Positions 1 through 7,124 of a stretch of 64,000 nt of DNA are shown piece by piece. Source of the DNA: Pedobacter paludis (GTDB taxonomy: Bacteria; Bacteroidota; Bacteroidia; Sphingobacteriales; Sphingobacteriaceae). The stretch spans positions 806,001 through 870,000 of the forward strand of contig NZ_QGNY01000001.1 of NCBI RefSeq assembly GCF_003173575.1, read 5' to 3'. A model generated the notes under the pieces. It saw only the letters and a program-made list of their open reading frames with translations. It was not told where the DNA came from and ran no database searches. Position 1 is the first letter of the stretch; each line of letters begins with the position of its first letter. Both the position numbers and the translations under genes were made by a program.

Positions 1-2
1 AA

Positions 3-230
3 ACCATCGTTACCTATATCGCACTGTCTGAAATTAAAGTTATTTTAAAGGAATATCCAAATTTTGCGCAGGCCCATCGATCATTCATTATCGCAAAAAA
101 CTATATTGAAAAGGTAGAAGGAAATATGCTTAAAATGATCAATAACCTAACTGTAAATATTGGCAACAACTATAGAGACGAAATCCAAGCCTATATAAGG
201 GAAAAAACAATTAGAACAGGCAGATCGTAG
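3..230 (+). CDS. LytTR-type response regulator, C-terminal end (5' end outside window)
   Basis: The open frame enters from the left edge and stops at TAG 228-230, giving 75 residues. Its pattern matches the LytTR DNA-binding domain: FAQAHRSFIIAKNYIEKVEG resembles the family core (F-x-x-x-H-x-S-[FY]-I-[VI]-N-x-x-x-I), followed by a conserved I-G-x-x-Y-R-D-E end. The protein would be the DNA-binding half of a response regulator acting in the cytoplasm. The receiver domain should lie just outside the window. A LytTR kinase/regulator pair follows at 457-2471, so two LytTR modules flank the small peptide gene at 250-393. The family call is secure; its target is unknown. Confidence 0.85.
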   Translation, partial: TIVTYIALSEIKVILKEYPNFAQAHRSFIIAKNYIEKVEGNMLKMINNLTVNIGNNYRDEIQAYIREKTIRTGRS

Positions 231-238
231 ATCCGCCT
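218..238 (+). terminator. Hairpin overlapping the stop of the LytTR gene
   Basis: AGGCAGATC and GATCCGCCT pair with one mismatch around a 3-base loop. The stop codon lies inside the structure and no strong T-run follows on either strand. It may end the upstream gene and/or the convergent peptide gene, but it is a weak call. Confidence 0.4.
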
Positions 239-249
239 GCATTAAATTA

Positions 250-393
250 TTAGTTCTTTTTAATGAAAACGATGTTTCCTCCTGATATTGAGGTTGACAT
301 AGTTTCAGTAGGATCTGTTGAGTACATTGCTTTACTTCCGTTGCTTTTAAAAATAAAAACTGTTTTTCTGGTAATTTTTTGTAGCTTTTTCAT
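250..393 (-). CDS. Small Ser/Thr-rich peptide, possible RiPP or signal-peptide precursor
   Basis: ATG at 393-391 to TAA at 252-250 encodes 47 residues. The N-terminus is basic (MKKLQKITRKTVFIF), the middle is rich in Ser/Thr (STDPTETMSTSIS), and a Gly-Gly pair at residues 38-39 is followed by NIVFIKKN. An A-rich stretch (AAAAAAGAACT) precedes the ATG, as is common in this phylum. The gene sits between the end of a LytTR gene and a divergent membrane histidine kinase. The leader/core look resembles precursors of Bacteroidota class I lanthipeptide-like products and also GG-leader signalling peptides, but no LanB/LanC, radical SAM or peptidase-ABC gene is in the window. Expression and processing are unproven. 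The -10 region is poor (TAGTTTCA at best). Confidence 0.55.
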   Translation of the reverse strand: MKKLQKITRKTVFIFKSNGSKAMYSTDPTETMSTSISGGNIVFIKKN

Positions 394-456
394 AGTTCTT
401 TTTTCTATGAAACTAGCCTGATAATCAATCGACTAAAAAAACCTTACACATACAAT

Positions 457-1545
457 ATGATATCCTACACGGACGAACGAATTACCGTTAAAAACAAAAT
501 TTGGACTTGGATGATAGACAAGAAAGTCCATATTATATCTTGGATTGTCTTTATTTTCTATGAATCAATAATAGCTGGGATATTTATTGGCAAGTTTGGT
601 ACTTTTCAGAATTATGTAATCCACTACTCATTAAACATTGCCCTTTTCTATATTCATGCTGAAGTTGTATTAACATCTAGTTTAAAGAAACCAAAGCAAG
701 CTTATTGGAAATTGCCTATATTTTTTATTTTAGAAATTATTGTTTACTTCTCTATTTTGTATGGTGTAGAGTGGCTGTCTGTGAAATATTCTGGATATGT
801 GGGTATTAGGAAATTTGAATTTAGTGTTGCCTATTTTATCGGTCCCTTATACAGATGGACATTTTTTACAGGCTTTGCAACGGGCTATTATTTCCTGATA
901 AACTTTTTAAAAGAAAGAAAGAAAACTGAAAATCTGGAGCAACAACGCTTAAACAATATTATCCAGATTGCTAAATCGGAAAATGCATTTTTAAAGGCGC
1001 AGATTCAGCCTCATTTTCTATTTAATACCTTAGATTTTATCTATCATAATGCGAGAGAATCATCTCCAATTGCTGCAGAAACTATTCTTTCCTTATCTGA
1101 AATGATGCGATATGCAGTAGATAGCAATCAAGATGGAGAGTTTATCTCTTTGGGAAATGAAATTGAACAGGTAGAAAATTTAATCAACTTACATCAGCTT
1201 AGACAAAATCATTCGCTACAGATTAGATTTGATTACGATGATGAAGTGAAGGACTTGAAGATTATACCACTGGTTTTAATTACGCTTGTTGAAAACATTT
1301 TTAAACATGGTAACCTAAATAATTTAAACCATCCAGCTGAAATAAGTATTAATCAAAATGACCACACCTTGATTATTGAAACTTCTAACTTGGCTAATTT
1401 GGTACCAAATAAAACCGGTTTAAACTCGGGAATGGAAAATATTCGAAAGCGTTTAGCATATACTTATAATAATTTAGCTACTTTTGAATACTATATTGAT
1501 GATAATCAGTATTTTAGAGCAAAACTAACTATTTATAATTCTTAA
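457..1545 (+). CDS. Membrane sensor histidine kinase of the LytS/PF06580 type
   Basis: 362 residues. Four or more hydrophobic segments lie at about 24-46, 53-73, 86-106 and 123-150, followed by a short coiled linker (151-175) and a His_kinase domain. The phosphoacceptor is H186 in LKAQIQPHFLFNTLD. The N-box is around N280 (LVLITLVENIFKHG) and the G-box is TGLNSGMENIRKRL at 320-333. Such kinases autophosphorylate and pass phosphate to LytTR response regulators; the next gene (1710) is the obvious partner, 164 bp downstream with its own -7 box. No separate extracytoplasmic sensor domain is visible, so the ligand is probably sensed by the membrane part. It is divergent from the small peptide gene at 250-393, which suggests but does not prove that the peptide is the signal. 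Confidence 0.93.
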   Translation: MISYTDERITVKNKIWTWMIDKKVHIISWIVFIFYESIIAGIFIGKFGTFQNYVIHYSLNIALFYIHAEVVLTSSLKKPKQAYWKLPIFFILEIIVYFSILYGVEWLSVKYSGYVGIRKFEFSVAYFIGPLYRWTFFTGFATGYYFLINFLKERKKTENLEQQRLNNIIQIAKSENAFLKAQIQPHFLFNTLDFIYHNARESSPIAAETILSLSEMMRYAVDSNQDGEFISLGNEIEQVENLINLHQLRQNHSLQIRFDYDDEVKDLKIIPLVLITLVENIFKHGNLNNLNHPAEISINQNDHTLIIETSNLANLVPNKTGLNSGMENIRKRLAYTYNNLATFEYYIDDNQYFRAKLTIYNS

Positions 1546-1681
1546 CATTAATTCAAGACAAAAAAATCACCTAAAACGGATTGTTTTTTAAGCTTAATAA
1601 CACAGAAAGCACATATTCCTTTACCAACTAACTACAATACTTTACCAAATGCGCTAGTTTCAGTATTAGATAATGAAATTG

Positions 1682-1689
1682 TAATTTTG
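1682..1689 (+). promoter_or_regulatory. Bacteroidota -7 box for the LytTR regulator
   Basis: TAATTTTG matches TAnnTTTG exactly, 20 bp before the ATG at 1710. It suggests the regulator can be transcribed separately from the kinase. Confidence 0.5.
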
Positions 1690-1709
1690 ATTAACCAAAA
1701 CTAAATTAA

Positions 1710-2471
1710 ATGTCTATAAGTTGCATCGCAATCGACGATGACCCTCACGCTCTAGAAAGCTTAAAAGCATACATGACCAAGTTGCCTGATTTAAAACTTG
1801 TTCAAAGCTTTACAGAGCCACTAAAAGCACTCGCAGAAATTTCTGTTTCTAATCCAGTCGACATTATCTTTATGGATGTGGAAATGCCAGCCATTTCTGG
1901 AATCGAGTTGGCAGGCTTGCTCAGAAAAAAAACCAAACATCTTATTTTCACAACAGCCCATGCACGTTACGCAATTGATGCATTTAAAGTTGATGCCGAT
2001 GCATATTTGTTAAAGCCTTATTCTATACTTCACTTTGCAAAAACAATAAACAACCTTTATCCCACAGGAAAAAAAACGCATTTGCCCTTTTCTATCTTTG
2101 AAGATCACTTTTTCTATATTCCATTACAAAATGCTGATGGTGATCTGGTAAGAATAGATTTAAACGAGTTGGTTGCCGTTGAAGAGCTTAAAGAAGAAAT
2201 TCATTTTAGAACGGTTAAAAGTTCGTATTTAAGTTCGAAAATAAACTTTATCAAAATGATTAAAATGTTGAAAAAGCATCCTGCCTTTATCCAGATTAGT
2301 CAGTCTGCCATTGTATCTAAGCAACACATAAAGAGCGTGTTAGGAGATCAAGTTGTTTTATCTGGTGGTGTATCTTATGGCTTAACCAGCCCATATAAAG
2401 AGGTTTTTACAACTTTCATCAAACACAATCTCCTAAAAAGCAAAACTAAAGCCATTAAAAAAGAAGACTGA
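1710..2471 (+). CDS. LytTR-family response regulator
   Basis: 253 residues. A receiver domain (about 1-120) has the acidic pocket D9-D11, the phosphoacceptor D56 in IIFMDVEMP, the conserved T81/T82 region (IFTTAHARYA) and K102 (LLKPYS). A LytTR DNA-binding domain follows at about 140-240 (HFRTVKSSYLSSK, then HPAFIQISQSAIVSKQHIKS). It is a cytoplasmic transcription factor presumably phosphorylated by the kinase at 457-1545. LytTR proteins bind direct repeats upstream of their targets; I could not define such repeats here. The target genes are unknown, with the peptide gene at 250-393 and the downstream receiver/barrel pair as local candidates. Confidence 0.93.
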   Translation: MSISCIAIDDDPHALESLKAYMTKLPDLKLVQSFTEPLKALAEISVSNPVDIIFMDVEMPAISGIELAGLLRKKTKHLIFTTAHARYAIDAFKVDADAYLLKPYSILHFAKTINNLYPTGKKTHLPFSIFEDHFFYIPLQNADGDLVRIDLNELVAVEELKEEIHFRTVKSSYLSSKINFIKMIKMLKKHPAFIQISQSAIVSKQHIKSVLGDQVVLSGGVSYGLTSPYKEVFTTFIKHNLLKSKTKAIKKED

Positions 2472-2601
2472 CCTATTTTCTTCGATTATAAAATCAGCCT
2501 CTAAATCAATACAATAGTCAATTCTGCTAACTAAATAAAACATTATCCAATCCAATTTGTATTAGGAGTGTTTATTTGATTAACTAATTGATTATCCTGC
2601 T

Positions 2602-2964
2602 TTGAAAAGAATATTGGTCGTAGATGATGACCCTGATATATTAGAAGTTTTTCAGCTCGCATTAGAGTCTGAAAATTATCGCGTTTATCCCTTATTATCG
2701 CCTAGATATATTTTTAAAACCGTTCGGGAGTTCAATCCAGATTTAATCATACTCGATATTATGCTGAATGGCATGGATGGAAGAGCCGTATTTAAAGAAT
2801 TAAGATCTAATCCTGAAACAGAATCTATCCCTGTGATAATGGCTTCTGCCAGATACGATGAAAATTACATTGTTTCTCAAAAATATCATCCTGATGATTA
2901 TTTAGAAAAGCCTTTTAATATTGCAGATATGCTGCAGAAAGTAAACTTGTTAACCGAAAATTAA
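2602..2964 (+). CDS. Single-domain (CheY-like) response regulator
   Basis: 120 residues, TTG start at 2602. No in-frame ATG gives a complete receiver, because the beta-1 strand MKRILVVDDDPDI begins right at the TTG. The acidic pocket is D8-D10, the phosphoacceptor is D52 (LIILDIMLNGMDG), S82 takes the Thr/Ser position and K103 (LEKPF) is the conserved lysine. There is no output domain, so it must act by protein contact or as a phosphate relay. It ends 5 bp before the outer-membrane barrel gene at 2970 and is probably co-transcribed with it. Its cognate kinase is not evident; the PF06580 kinase at 457 is only a neighbour. Confidence 0.88.
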   Translation: MKRILVVDDDPDILEVFQLALESENYRVYPLLSPRYIFKTVREFNPDLIILDIMLNGMDGRAVFKELRSNPETESIPVIMASARYDENYIVSQKYHPDDYLEKPFNIADMLQKVNLLTEN

Positions 2965-2969
2965 AAAAC

Positions 2970-3599
2970 ATGAAATTAAAATTACTAACGGGTGTTATGC
3001 TGTTAACGATAGCAATCGCCACAAATGTTAAGGCACAAACCACGAGGCCAGACAAGTTATACTCTATGAGCGGAATTGGCTTTGCTTTTCCTATGGGAGA
3101 GACATCCGATTACCTGAAACCTAAATTCTCAACCAGTTTAGGTTTAAATTTAGGATTGGGCAATGGAGGATTATTTTTATATCCAAAAGTAAGTTTACAT
3201 GCTTTTACATTTAATCAAATTACGCCTGATGCCGGATACACCTATACCTTACAGAAAGGACGTGCAACTACTTATTTGTTAAATGTGGCGCTTGGCTATA
3301 GAAAAATTGTAGATAAATGGGCTTTTTATGGTTTCGCTGGCGGTGGCGGTGGATTTATTCTAACACCGCAGGCAGGTGTTAATTCAACAACATTGCAGGT
3401 AACTATGGATAATAAAACAAATTCTATGGGCATTGTTGAAGCTGGCGGTGGTATTGAATATAATATTGGTGGTGCTAATTTATTTGTCGAGGCCAGTTAT
3501 ATGTATGGAACGGGCAAAATTCAGAACAGGGTTTTTAATACAGTTCCAATTCAAATAGGCATTAAACCAAATTTAAGTAAATTACTTAGTAAACTTTAA
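2970..3599 (+). CDS. Predicted outer-membrane beta-barrel protein
   Basis: 209 residues with a signal peptide (cleavage near TNVKAQ, residue 23). The rest is glycine-rich and has alternating hydrophobic/polar strands typical of OmpA/OmpW-like eight-stranded barrels (for example WAFYGFAGGGGGFILTP, then GIVEAGGGIEYNIGGANLFV). The barrel call rests on composition only; no specific family was recognised and no peptidoglycan-binding domain is present. It follows the receiver gene by 5 bp and is closed by a strong terminator at 3622-3656, so the two form a short operon. The function is unknown. Confidence 0.75.
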   Translation: MKLKLLTGVMLLTIAIATNVKAQTTRPDKLYSMSGIGFAFPMGETSDYLKPKFSTSLGLNLGLGNGGLFLYPKVSLHAFTFNQITPDAGYTYTLQKGRATTYLLNVALGYRKIVDKWAFYGFAGGGGGFILTPQAGVNSTTLQVTMDNKTNSMGIVEAGGGIEYNIGGANLFVEASYMYGTGKIQNRVFNTVPIQIGIKPNLSKLLSKL

Positions 3600-3621
3600 G
3601 CAACCTACATACAAAATATTG

Positions 3622-3656
3622 AAGCGATTACGTTAAAAACGTAGTCGCTTTTTTTT
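3622..3656 (+). terminator. Rho-independent terminator after the barrel gene
   Basis: A 13-bp stem with one G-T pair (AAGCGATTACGTT / AACGTAGTCGCTT), a three-base loop and a run of eight T on the plus strand. Confidence 0.9.
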
Positions 3657-3757
3657 ATGAATTTTAAACCGGACTTAAAATCATTCCAATATTTGATTTA
3701 TATATTTAAGCAACAAAAATGTATGAACAAACACTTTTATTACTAAATATTTTAGCA

Positions 3758-3765
3758 TAGATTTG
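3758..3765 (+). promoter_or_regulatory. -7 box for the DnaQ/GIY-YIG gene
   Basis: TAGATTTG, an exact TAnnTTTG match, lies 18 bp before the ATG at 3784. No convincing -33 TTG was found. Confidence 0.55.
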
Positions 3766-3783
3766 TATAATAATTAAACTTGA

Positions 3784-5157
3784 ATGTTATACGCAATTGT
3801 AGATATAGAAACAACTGGTGGCCACGCTTCTGCAAATGGAATTACTGAAGTAGCCATTAATATTCACGATGGCAATCAGATTGTTGAAACCTATACTACG
3901 CTGATTAATCCGAAGCGGGAAATACCCGATTACATTACCGCATTAACAGGAATTGACAATGCCATGCTGGTAAATGCGCCAACTTTTGATGATGTAGCTT
4001 TACAGATTTATCAGCTTCTTAATGATAAGGTATTTGTTGCTCATAATGTAAATTTTGATTATTCTTTTCTTAAACATCATCTTTCTTACGCTGGCTACGA
4101 TTTACAGTGCAGGAAACTTTGCACAGTGAGGTTAAGCAGAAAACTTCTTCCGGGCAAAACTTCATATAGCTTAGGCAAACTGTGCAGCGCATTACAAATA
4201 CCAATTCAAAATAGACATAGAGCCGGTGGAGATGCTGATGCAACGAGTATTTTATTTAACATGCTCTTAGAAGCCGATCAAGAAGGCGTAATTGCAGAAA
4301 TGCTTAAGAAAACATCTAAAGAGCAGGTTTTGCCACCGCATTTAGATAAAAAGGTAATTTTAAAACTCCCAAATCAGCCTGGAGTATATTATTTCAAAGA
4401 CAATAAAGGCAAGATAGTTTATGTAGGAAAAGCAAAGGATTTAAAAAAACGGGTAACTAGTCATTTTACAGGAAACAAGCCAAATAGACAGCGACAGGAT
4501 TTTTTACGAACCATTTATAATGTTGATTATGTGGTTTGCGGTACCGAATTAATGGCGCTTATTTTAGAAGCAAATGAAATTAAGCGTTTATGGCCCGAAA
4601 ATAACCGGGCCATGAAACGATATGAACACAAGTACGATTTATATGTCTTTGAAGACCAAAACGGTTATCTCCGCTTAGCAATTGATAAGCACAAAAAGAA
4701 TAACAAAGCATTGCAAAGCTTCAATAACTTGTTGGAAGGGTACAATTTTTTAAACCAGCTGGTGGATAAATATCAACTCTGCGCCAGACTTTGTTATTTA
4801 CAAAAAACAGCTACAAAATGTACCGCACATGAGAATGGTCAATGTTTTGGTGCCTGTAGTGGAATTGAAACGGTCGCTATTTACAATAAAAGATTAAACA
4901 ATGCTCTACTGGAAATTCAGAATATGCAACCCAGCTTTGCATTAGTAGACGAAGGTAGGAAAGATGAAGAATTTAGTTGCTTAATTGTAGAAAAAGGCAA
5001 ATTTTATGGCATGGGCTATTTTACTGATAAAACCTATTTATCTGACGGACTTGCGCCCATTAAAGAAAATCTTTCGACCTATCAATCTAATAGTTACATA
5101 TTAAATTTGATCTTGAATCATGCTGAGCAACATCCGCAAAAATTGTACAAGTTATGA
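3784..5157 (+). CDS. DEDDh exonuclease fused to a GIY-YIG (UvrC-like) nuclease domain
   Basis: 457 residues. Residues 1-165 are a DnaQ-like 3'-5' exonuclease with ExoI D7/E9 (AIVDIETTGG), ExoII D92 (AHNVNFDYSFL) and ExoIII H145/D150 (HRAGGDADA). Residues 198-280 are a GIY-YIG domain with GVYYF at 200-204, YVGKAKDLKKR at 213-223 and the metal-binding Glu region LILEANEIKRLW. The remaining C-terminus resembles the region after GIY-YIG in UvrC/Cho-type proteins, including a Cys cluster (CARLCYLQ, CTAHENGQCFGACSG). The enzyme should nick and trim DNA in the cytoplasm, probably in repair. This fusion is known in Bacteroidota and Actinobacteria. Its TGA overlaps the ATG of the broken gene at 5154. 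Confidence 0.9.
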   Translation: MLYAIVDIETTGGHASANGITEVAINIHDGNQIVETYTTLINPKREIPDYITALTGIDNAMLVNAPTFDDVALQIYQLLNDKVFVAHNVNFDYSFLKHHLSYAGYDLQCRKLCTVRLSRKLLPGKTSYSLGKLCSALQIPIQNRHRAGGDADATSILFNMLLEADQEGVIAEMLKKTSKEQVLPPHLDKKVILKLPNQPGVYYFKDNKGKIVYVGKAKDLKKRVTSHFTGNKPNRQRQDFLRTIYNVDYVVCGTELMALILEANEIKRLWPENNRAMKRYEHKYDLYVFEDQNGYLRLAIDKHKKNNKALQSFNNLLEGYNFLNQLVDKYQLCARLCYLQKTATKCTAHENGQCFGACSGIETVAIYNKRLNNALLEIQNMQPSFALVDEGRKDEEFSCLIVEKGKFYGMGYFTDKTYLSDGLAPIKENLSTYQSNSYILNLILNHAEQHPQKLYKL

Positions 5158-5419
5158 GTCATAAGCTTAATTTAATGTTATTTAAATTACTTGTAATCTT
5201 AATTTATCAATTATTCATCCTTACTGCTTTTGCCCAGAAAAGTGAAACTGCTACTGTGGATTTAATCCAAAAGAACATTGGAAAAGAAAGTTAAAATCTA
5301 ATAAACTTTATTATAAATCTAAAGAAGGAAAAGTATCTACACAAAAAATCGGTGCTATTTTACCAAAGATGTTATGTAGTGACGAAGCAGGGTGTATTGA
5401 AATAAAATTGACAATCTGA
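5154..5419 (+). pseudogene. Frameshifted small secreted protein gene
   Basis: ATG 5154 overlaps the TGA of the upstream gene (ATGA). The first frame encodes a signal peptide ending in LTAFAQ and then stops at TAA 5292-5294 after 46 residues. In the -1 frame the reading continues (KLKSNKLYYKSKEGKV and on to GCIEIKLTI) to TGA 5417-5419, and that stop in turn overlaps the ATG of the next gene (TGATG). The neat overlap at both ends suggests one ~88-residue secreted protein that has lost its frame near 5282-5292 (AAAAGAAAGTTAAAA, an A-rich slippery stretch). A sequencing error or a programmed shift is also possible. No family was recognised. Confidence 0.6.
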
Positions 5420-5754
5420 TGAATTCAAAAATCTTTATAAAACTCGCATTGTCTTTTAGCGAATCCATCGAACAGCCTCACTTCGAAAAAACATCGTTTA
5501 GGGTAAATAAAAAGATTTTCGCAACGCTAGATTTTGTTAATTTAAGAGCGTCCTTAAAACTCTCCGAAATTGATCAATCTGTTTTCTGCGATTTTAGCCC
5601 AGAACATATTTATCCTGCTAAGGGCGCATGGGGCAAACAAGGCTGGACAATTTTCGAAATCAACCATTTAAAACCCGAAATGGTTCAAGATGCCCTCACC
5701 CTATCCTATTGCAATATTGCGCCTCAAAAACTTTCTGATAAATACAAAATGTAA
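5419..5754 (+). CDS. MmcQ/YjbR-family protein
   Basis: 111 residues. It has the MmcQ/YjbR pattern: an N-terminal helix, EQPHFEKTSFRVNKKIFATLD, a strand-rich core and WGKQGWTIFEINHL before a C-terminal helix ending in LSYCNIAPQKL. These small double-wing proteins are proposed to bind DNA, but the biochemical role is not established. The start ATG overlaps the TGA of the broken upstream gene, so expression may have depended on translational coupling to it. Confidence 0.8.
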   Translation: MNSKIFIKLALSFSESIEQPHFEKTSFRVNKKIFATLDFVNLRASLKLSEIDQSVFCDFSPEHIYPAKGAWGKQGWTIFEINHLKPEMVQDALTLSYCNIAPQKLSDKYKM

Positions 5755-5852
5755 TTTTATCTTGTCTTAAATGCCCCTTCAAAATTTCGCTTTTGGCAAG
5801 CCGTACTCAACATTCAGAATACTATCTTTACATACAACAAAATATAAACGTT

Positions 5853-6269
5853 ATGACAAAATCACTTTGGATCAACCTGCCGGTTAAGGATGTAAGTAAA
5901 TCAAAAGAATTTTTTATCAAATTTGGCTTTAAACTTAATCTTAAGTTCGGAAGCCATGAAGATTCAGCCTGTTTTATGATTGGTGACGATAATTTTATCG
6001 TTATGCTTTTTGAAGAACCATTATTTGAAGGATTTATTGCAACAAACATAGCTGATCCAAAACTGGGCACCGAAGTTTTATTTTCAATTGATGCAGAAAG
6101 CGTTGAAGAAGTGAATGAAATGGCAAAAAAAGCTGTAGATGCAGGCGGAACGCTGTACGCAGAACCGGGCTTTAAAGATGGATGGATGTATGGTTGTGGC
6201 TTTATTGATTTAGATGGACACCGTTGGAACATTCTCTATATGGATACAGCTAAAATGCCACTTGGCTAA
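5853..6269 (+). CDS. VOC-family (glyoxalase/bleomycin-resistance-like) protein
   Basis: 138 residues from ATG 5853 (MTKSLWINLPVKDVSKSKEF). A longer frame opens at 5793, but the VOC fold begins exactly at this ATG and a near-consensus -7 box (TATCTTTA, 5823-5830) lies between the two. Two beta-alpha-beta-beta-beta modules are visible, with DSACFMIGDDNFIVMLFEE in the first and DGWMYGCGFIDLDGHRWNILYMD in the second. The group resembles the extradiol-dioxygenase-like YaeR/lactoylglutathione-type proteins of Bacteroidota. The substrate is unknown. It is followed 42 bp later by an AHSA1 protein, a common pairing in this phylum. Confidence 0.85.
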   Translation: MTKSLWINLPVKDVSKSKEFFIKFGFKLNLKFGSHEDSACFMIGDDNFIVMLFEEPLFEGFIATNIADPKLGTEVLFSIDAESVEEVNEMAKKAVDAGGTLYAEPGFKDGWMYGCGFIDLDGHRWNILYMDTAKMPLG

Positions 6270-6311
6270 CCGCAATCCTAATTATATATTTTTTGACCAA
6301 AAGTTATAAAT

Positions 6312-6743
6312 ATGAAAAACGATCCAGTTATAGTTGAACGAGTTTATAATGTGCATACAAAAGACATTTGGAATGTTTTAACCGATAACAATGAAATTAA
6401 AAAATGGTATTTTCAGTTAAAAGATTTCAAACCAAAAGTTGGTTTTAAGTTTGATTTTCTTGGTGGAGCGGATGAAGGTCCAAAGTATTTGCATTTATGT
6501 GAAATCACAGAAATTATTGAAGGAAAAAAAATTGCTTACTCTTGGCAATATGATGGTTATTCTGGGAATTCTATTGTAAACTGGGAATTATTTGATCAAG
6601 GTGATAAAACTTTGGTAAGAATAACCCACACAGGTTTGGAAACCTTTGATGAAAATGGAAAGGATTTCAGCAAAGAAAGTTTCCGAGGTGGCTGGACTTA
6701 TTTTTTAAATGATGCATTGAAAAACCATTTAAGTAAGGAATAA
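6312..6743 (+). CDS. SRPBCC/AHSA1-family protein
   Basis: 143 residues with the START-like hydrophobic-cavity pattern: VERVYNVHTKDIWNVLTDNNEIKKWYF at the start, then KIAYSWQYDGYSG, LVRITHTGLETF and GGWTYFLNDALKNHL at the end. Members of this group (homologous to the C-terminal domain of the Hsp90 activator Aha1) bind small hydrophobic ligands or have no known ligand in bacteria. The last ten or so codons are copied in the tandem repeat that begins inside the gene at 6712. Function is not predictable from sequence alone. Confidence 0.85.
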   Translation: MKNDPVIVERVYNVHTKDIWNVLTDNNEIKKWYFQLKDFKPKVGFKFDFLGGADEGPKYLHLCEITEIIEGKKIAYSWQYDGYSGNSIVNWELFDQGDKTLVRITHTGLETFDENGKDFSKESFRGGWTYFLNDALKNHLSKE

Positions 6744-6986
6744 AAACACATTCGCTTAACCTTGTACTGGTCTCGTAGCGTTTCGCTACGACCTATAACA
6801 GTACAATTGTATTAAAGTCTTAGCGGGACGCTAAGACTAGTTTTGGTAATGCATTGAAAAACCATTTAAGTACGGAATAAAAACACATTCGATTAACCGT
6901 GTACTGGGTCTCGAAGCGTCACGCTACGACCCATCACAGTACAATTGCATTAAAGTCTTAGCGAGACGCTAAGACTAGTTTTTGGA
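6712..6986. repeat. Imperfect tandem duplication (~137 bp x 2) with two hairpins per unit
   Basis: Unit 1 is 6712-6848 and unit 2 is 6849-~6986; a truncated third start (GACTAGTTTTGGTA) follows at about 6985. Unit 1 begins inside the AHSA1 coding sequence, so unit 2 carries a copy of its last codons and stop. Each unit holds a TCGTAGCG/CGCTACGA hairpin (6773-6791 in unit 1), enclosed by GTACTG/CAGTAC, and a GTCTTAGCG/CGCTAAGAC hairpin (6817-6837). Loops differ between copies while stems are largely kept. Confidence 0.85.
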
Positions 6987-7009
6987 CTAGTTTTGGTATT
7001 TTCAAGAAC

Positions 7010-7085
7010 TTTCGTCATTGTTAGGTACGAAGCAATCTACTATAGATTGTAACAAACGCATATGCTTCATGCCGCAATGACGAAA
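7010..7085. repeat. Dispersed-type palindromic element
   Basis: TTTCGTCATTG (7010-7020) and CAATGACGAAA (7075-7085) are perfect inverted arms. Inside them AGCAATCT and AGATTGT form a second small stem. This layout (CGTCATTG, GAAGCAATCT, inverse) resembles a widespread bacterial intergenic palindrome. A fragment of similar sequence (CGAGAATGACG) lies at about 54963. The element sits between AHSA1 and the 3' end of bioA. Confidence 0.65.
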
Positions 7086-7124
7086 TAGTTTGGCCTTAGC
7101 AAGAGACTTTACAACTAATTCCCA

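Noticed and set aside
5793..5852. Longer N-terminus for the VOC protein
   Set aside because: The fold starts at ATG 5853 and a -7-like box lies between the two starts.
5828..6232. Antisense reading frame opposite the VOC gene
   Set aside because: It is a shadow frame with low-complexity Ser/Pro content and no family resemblance.
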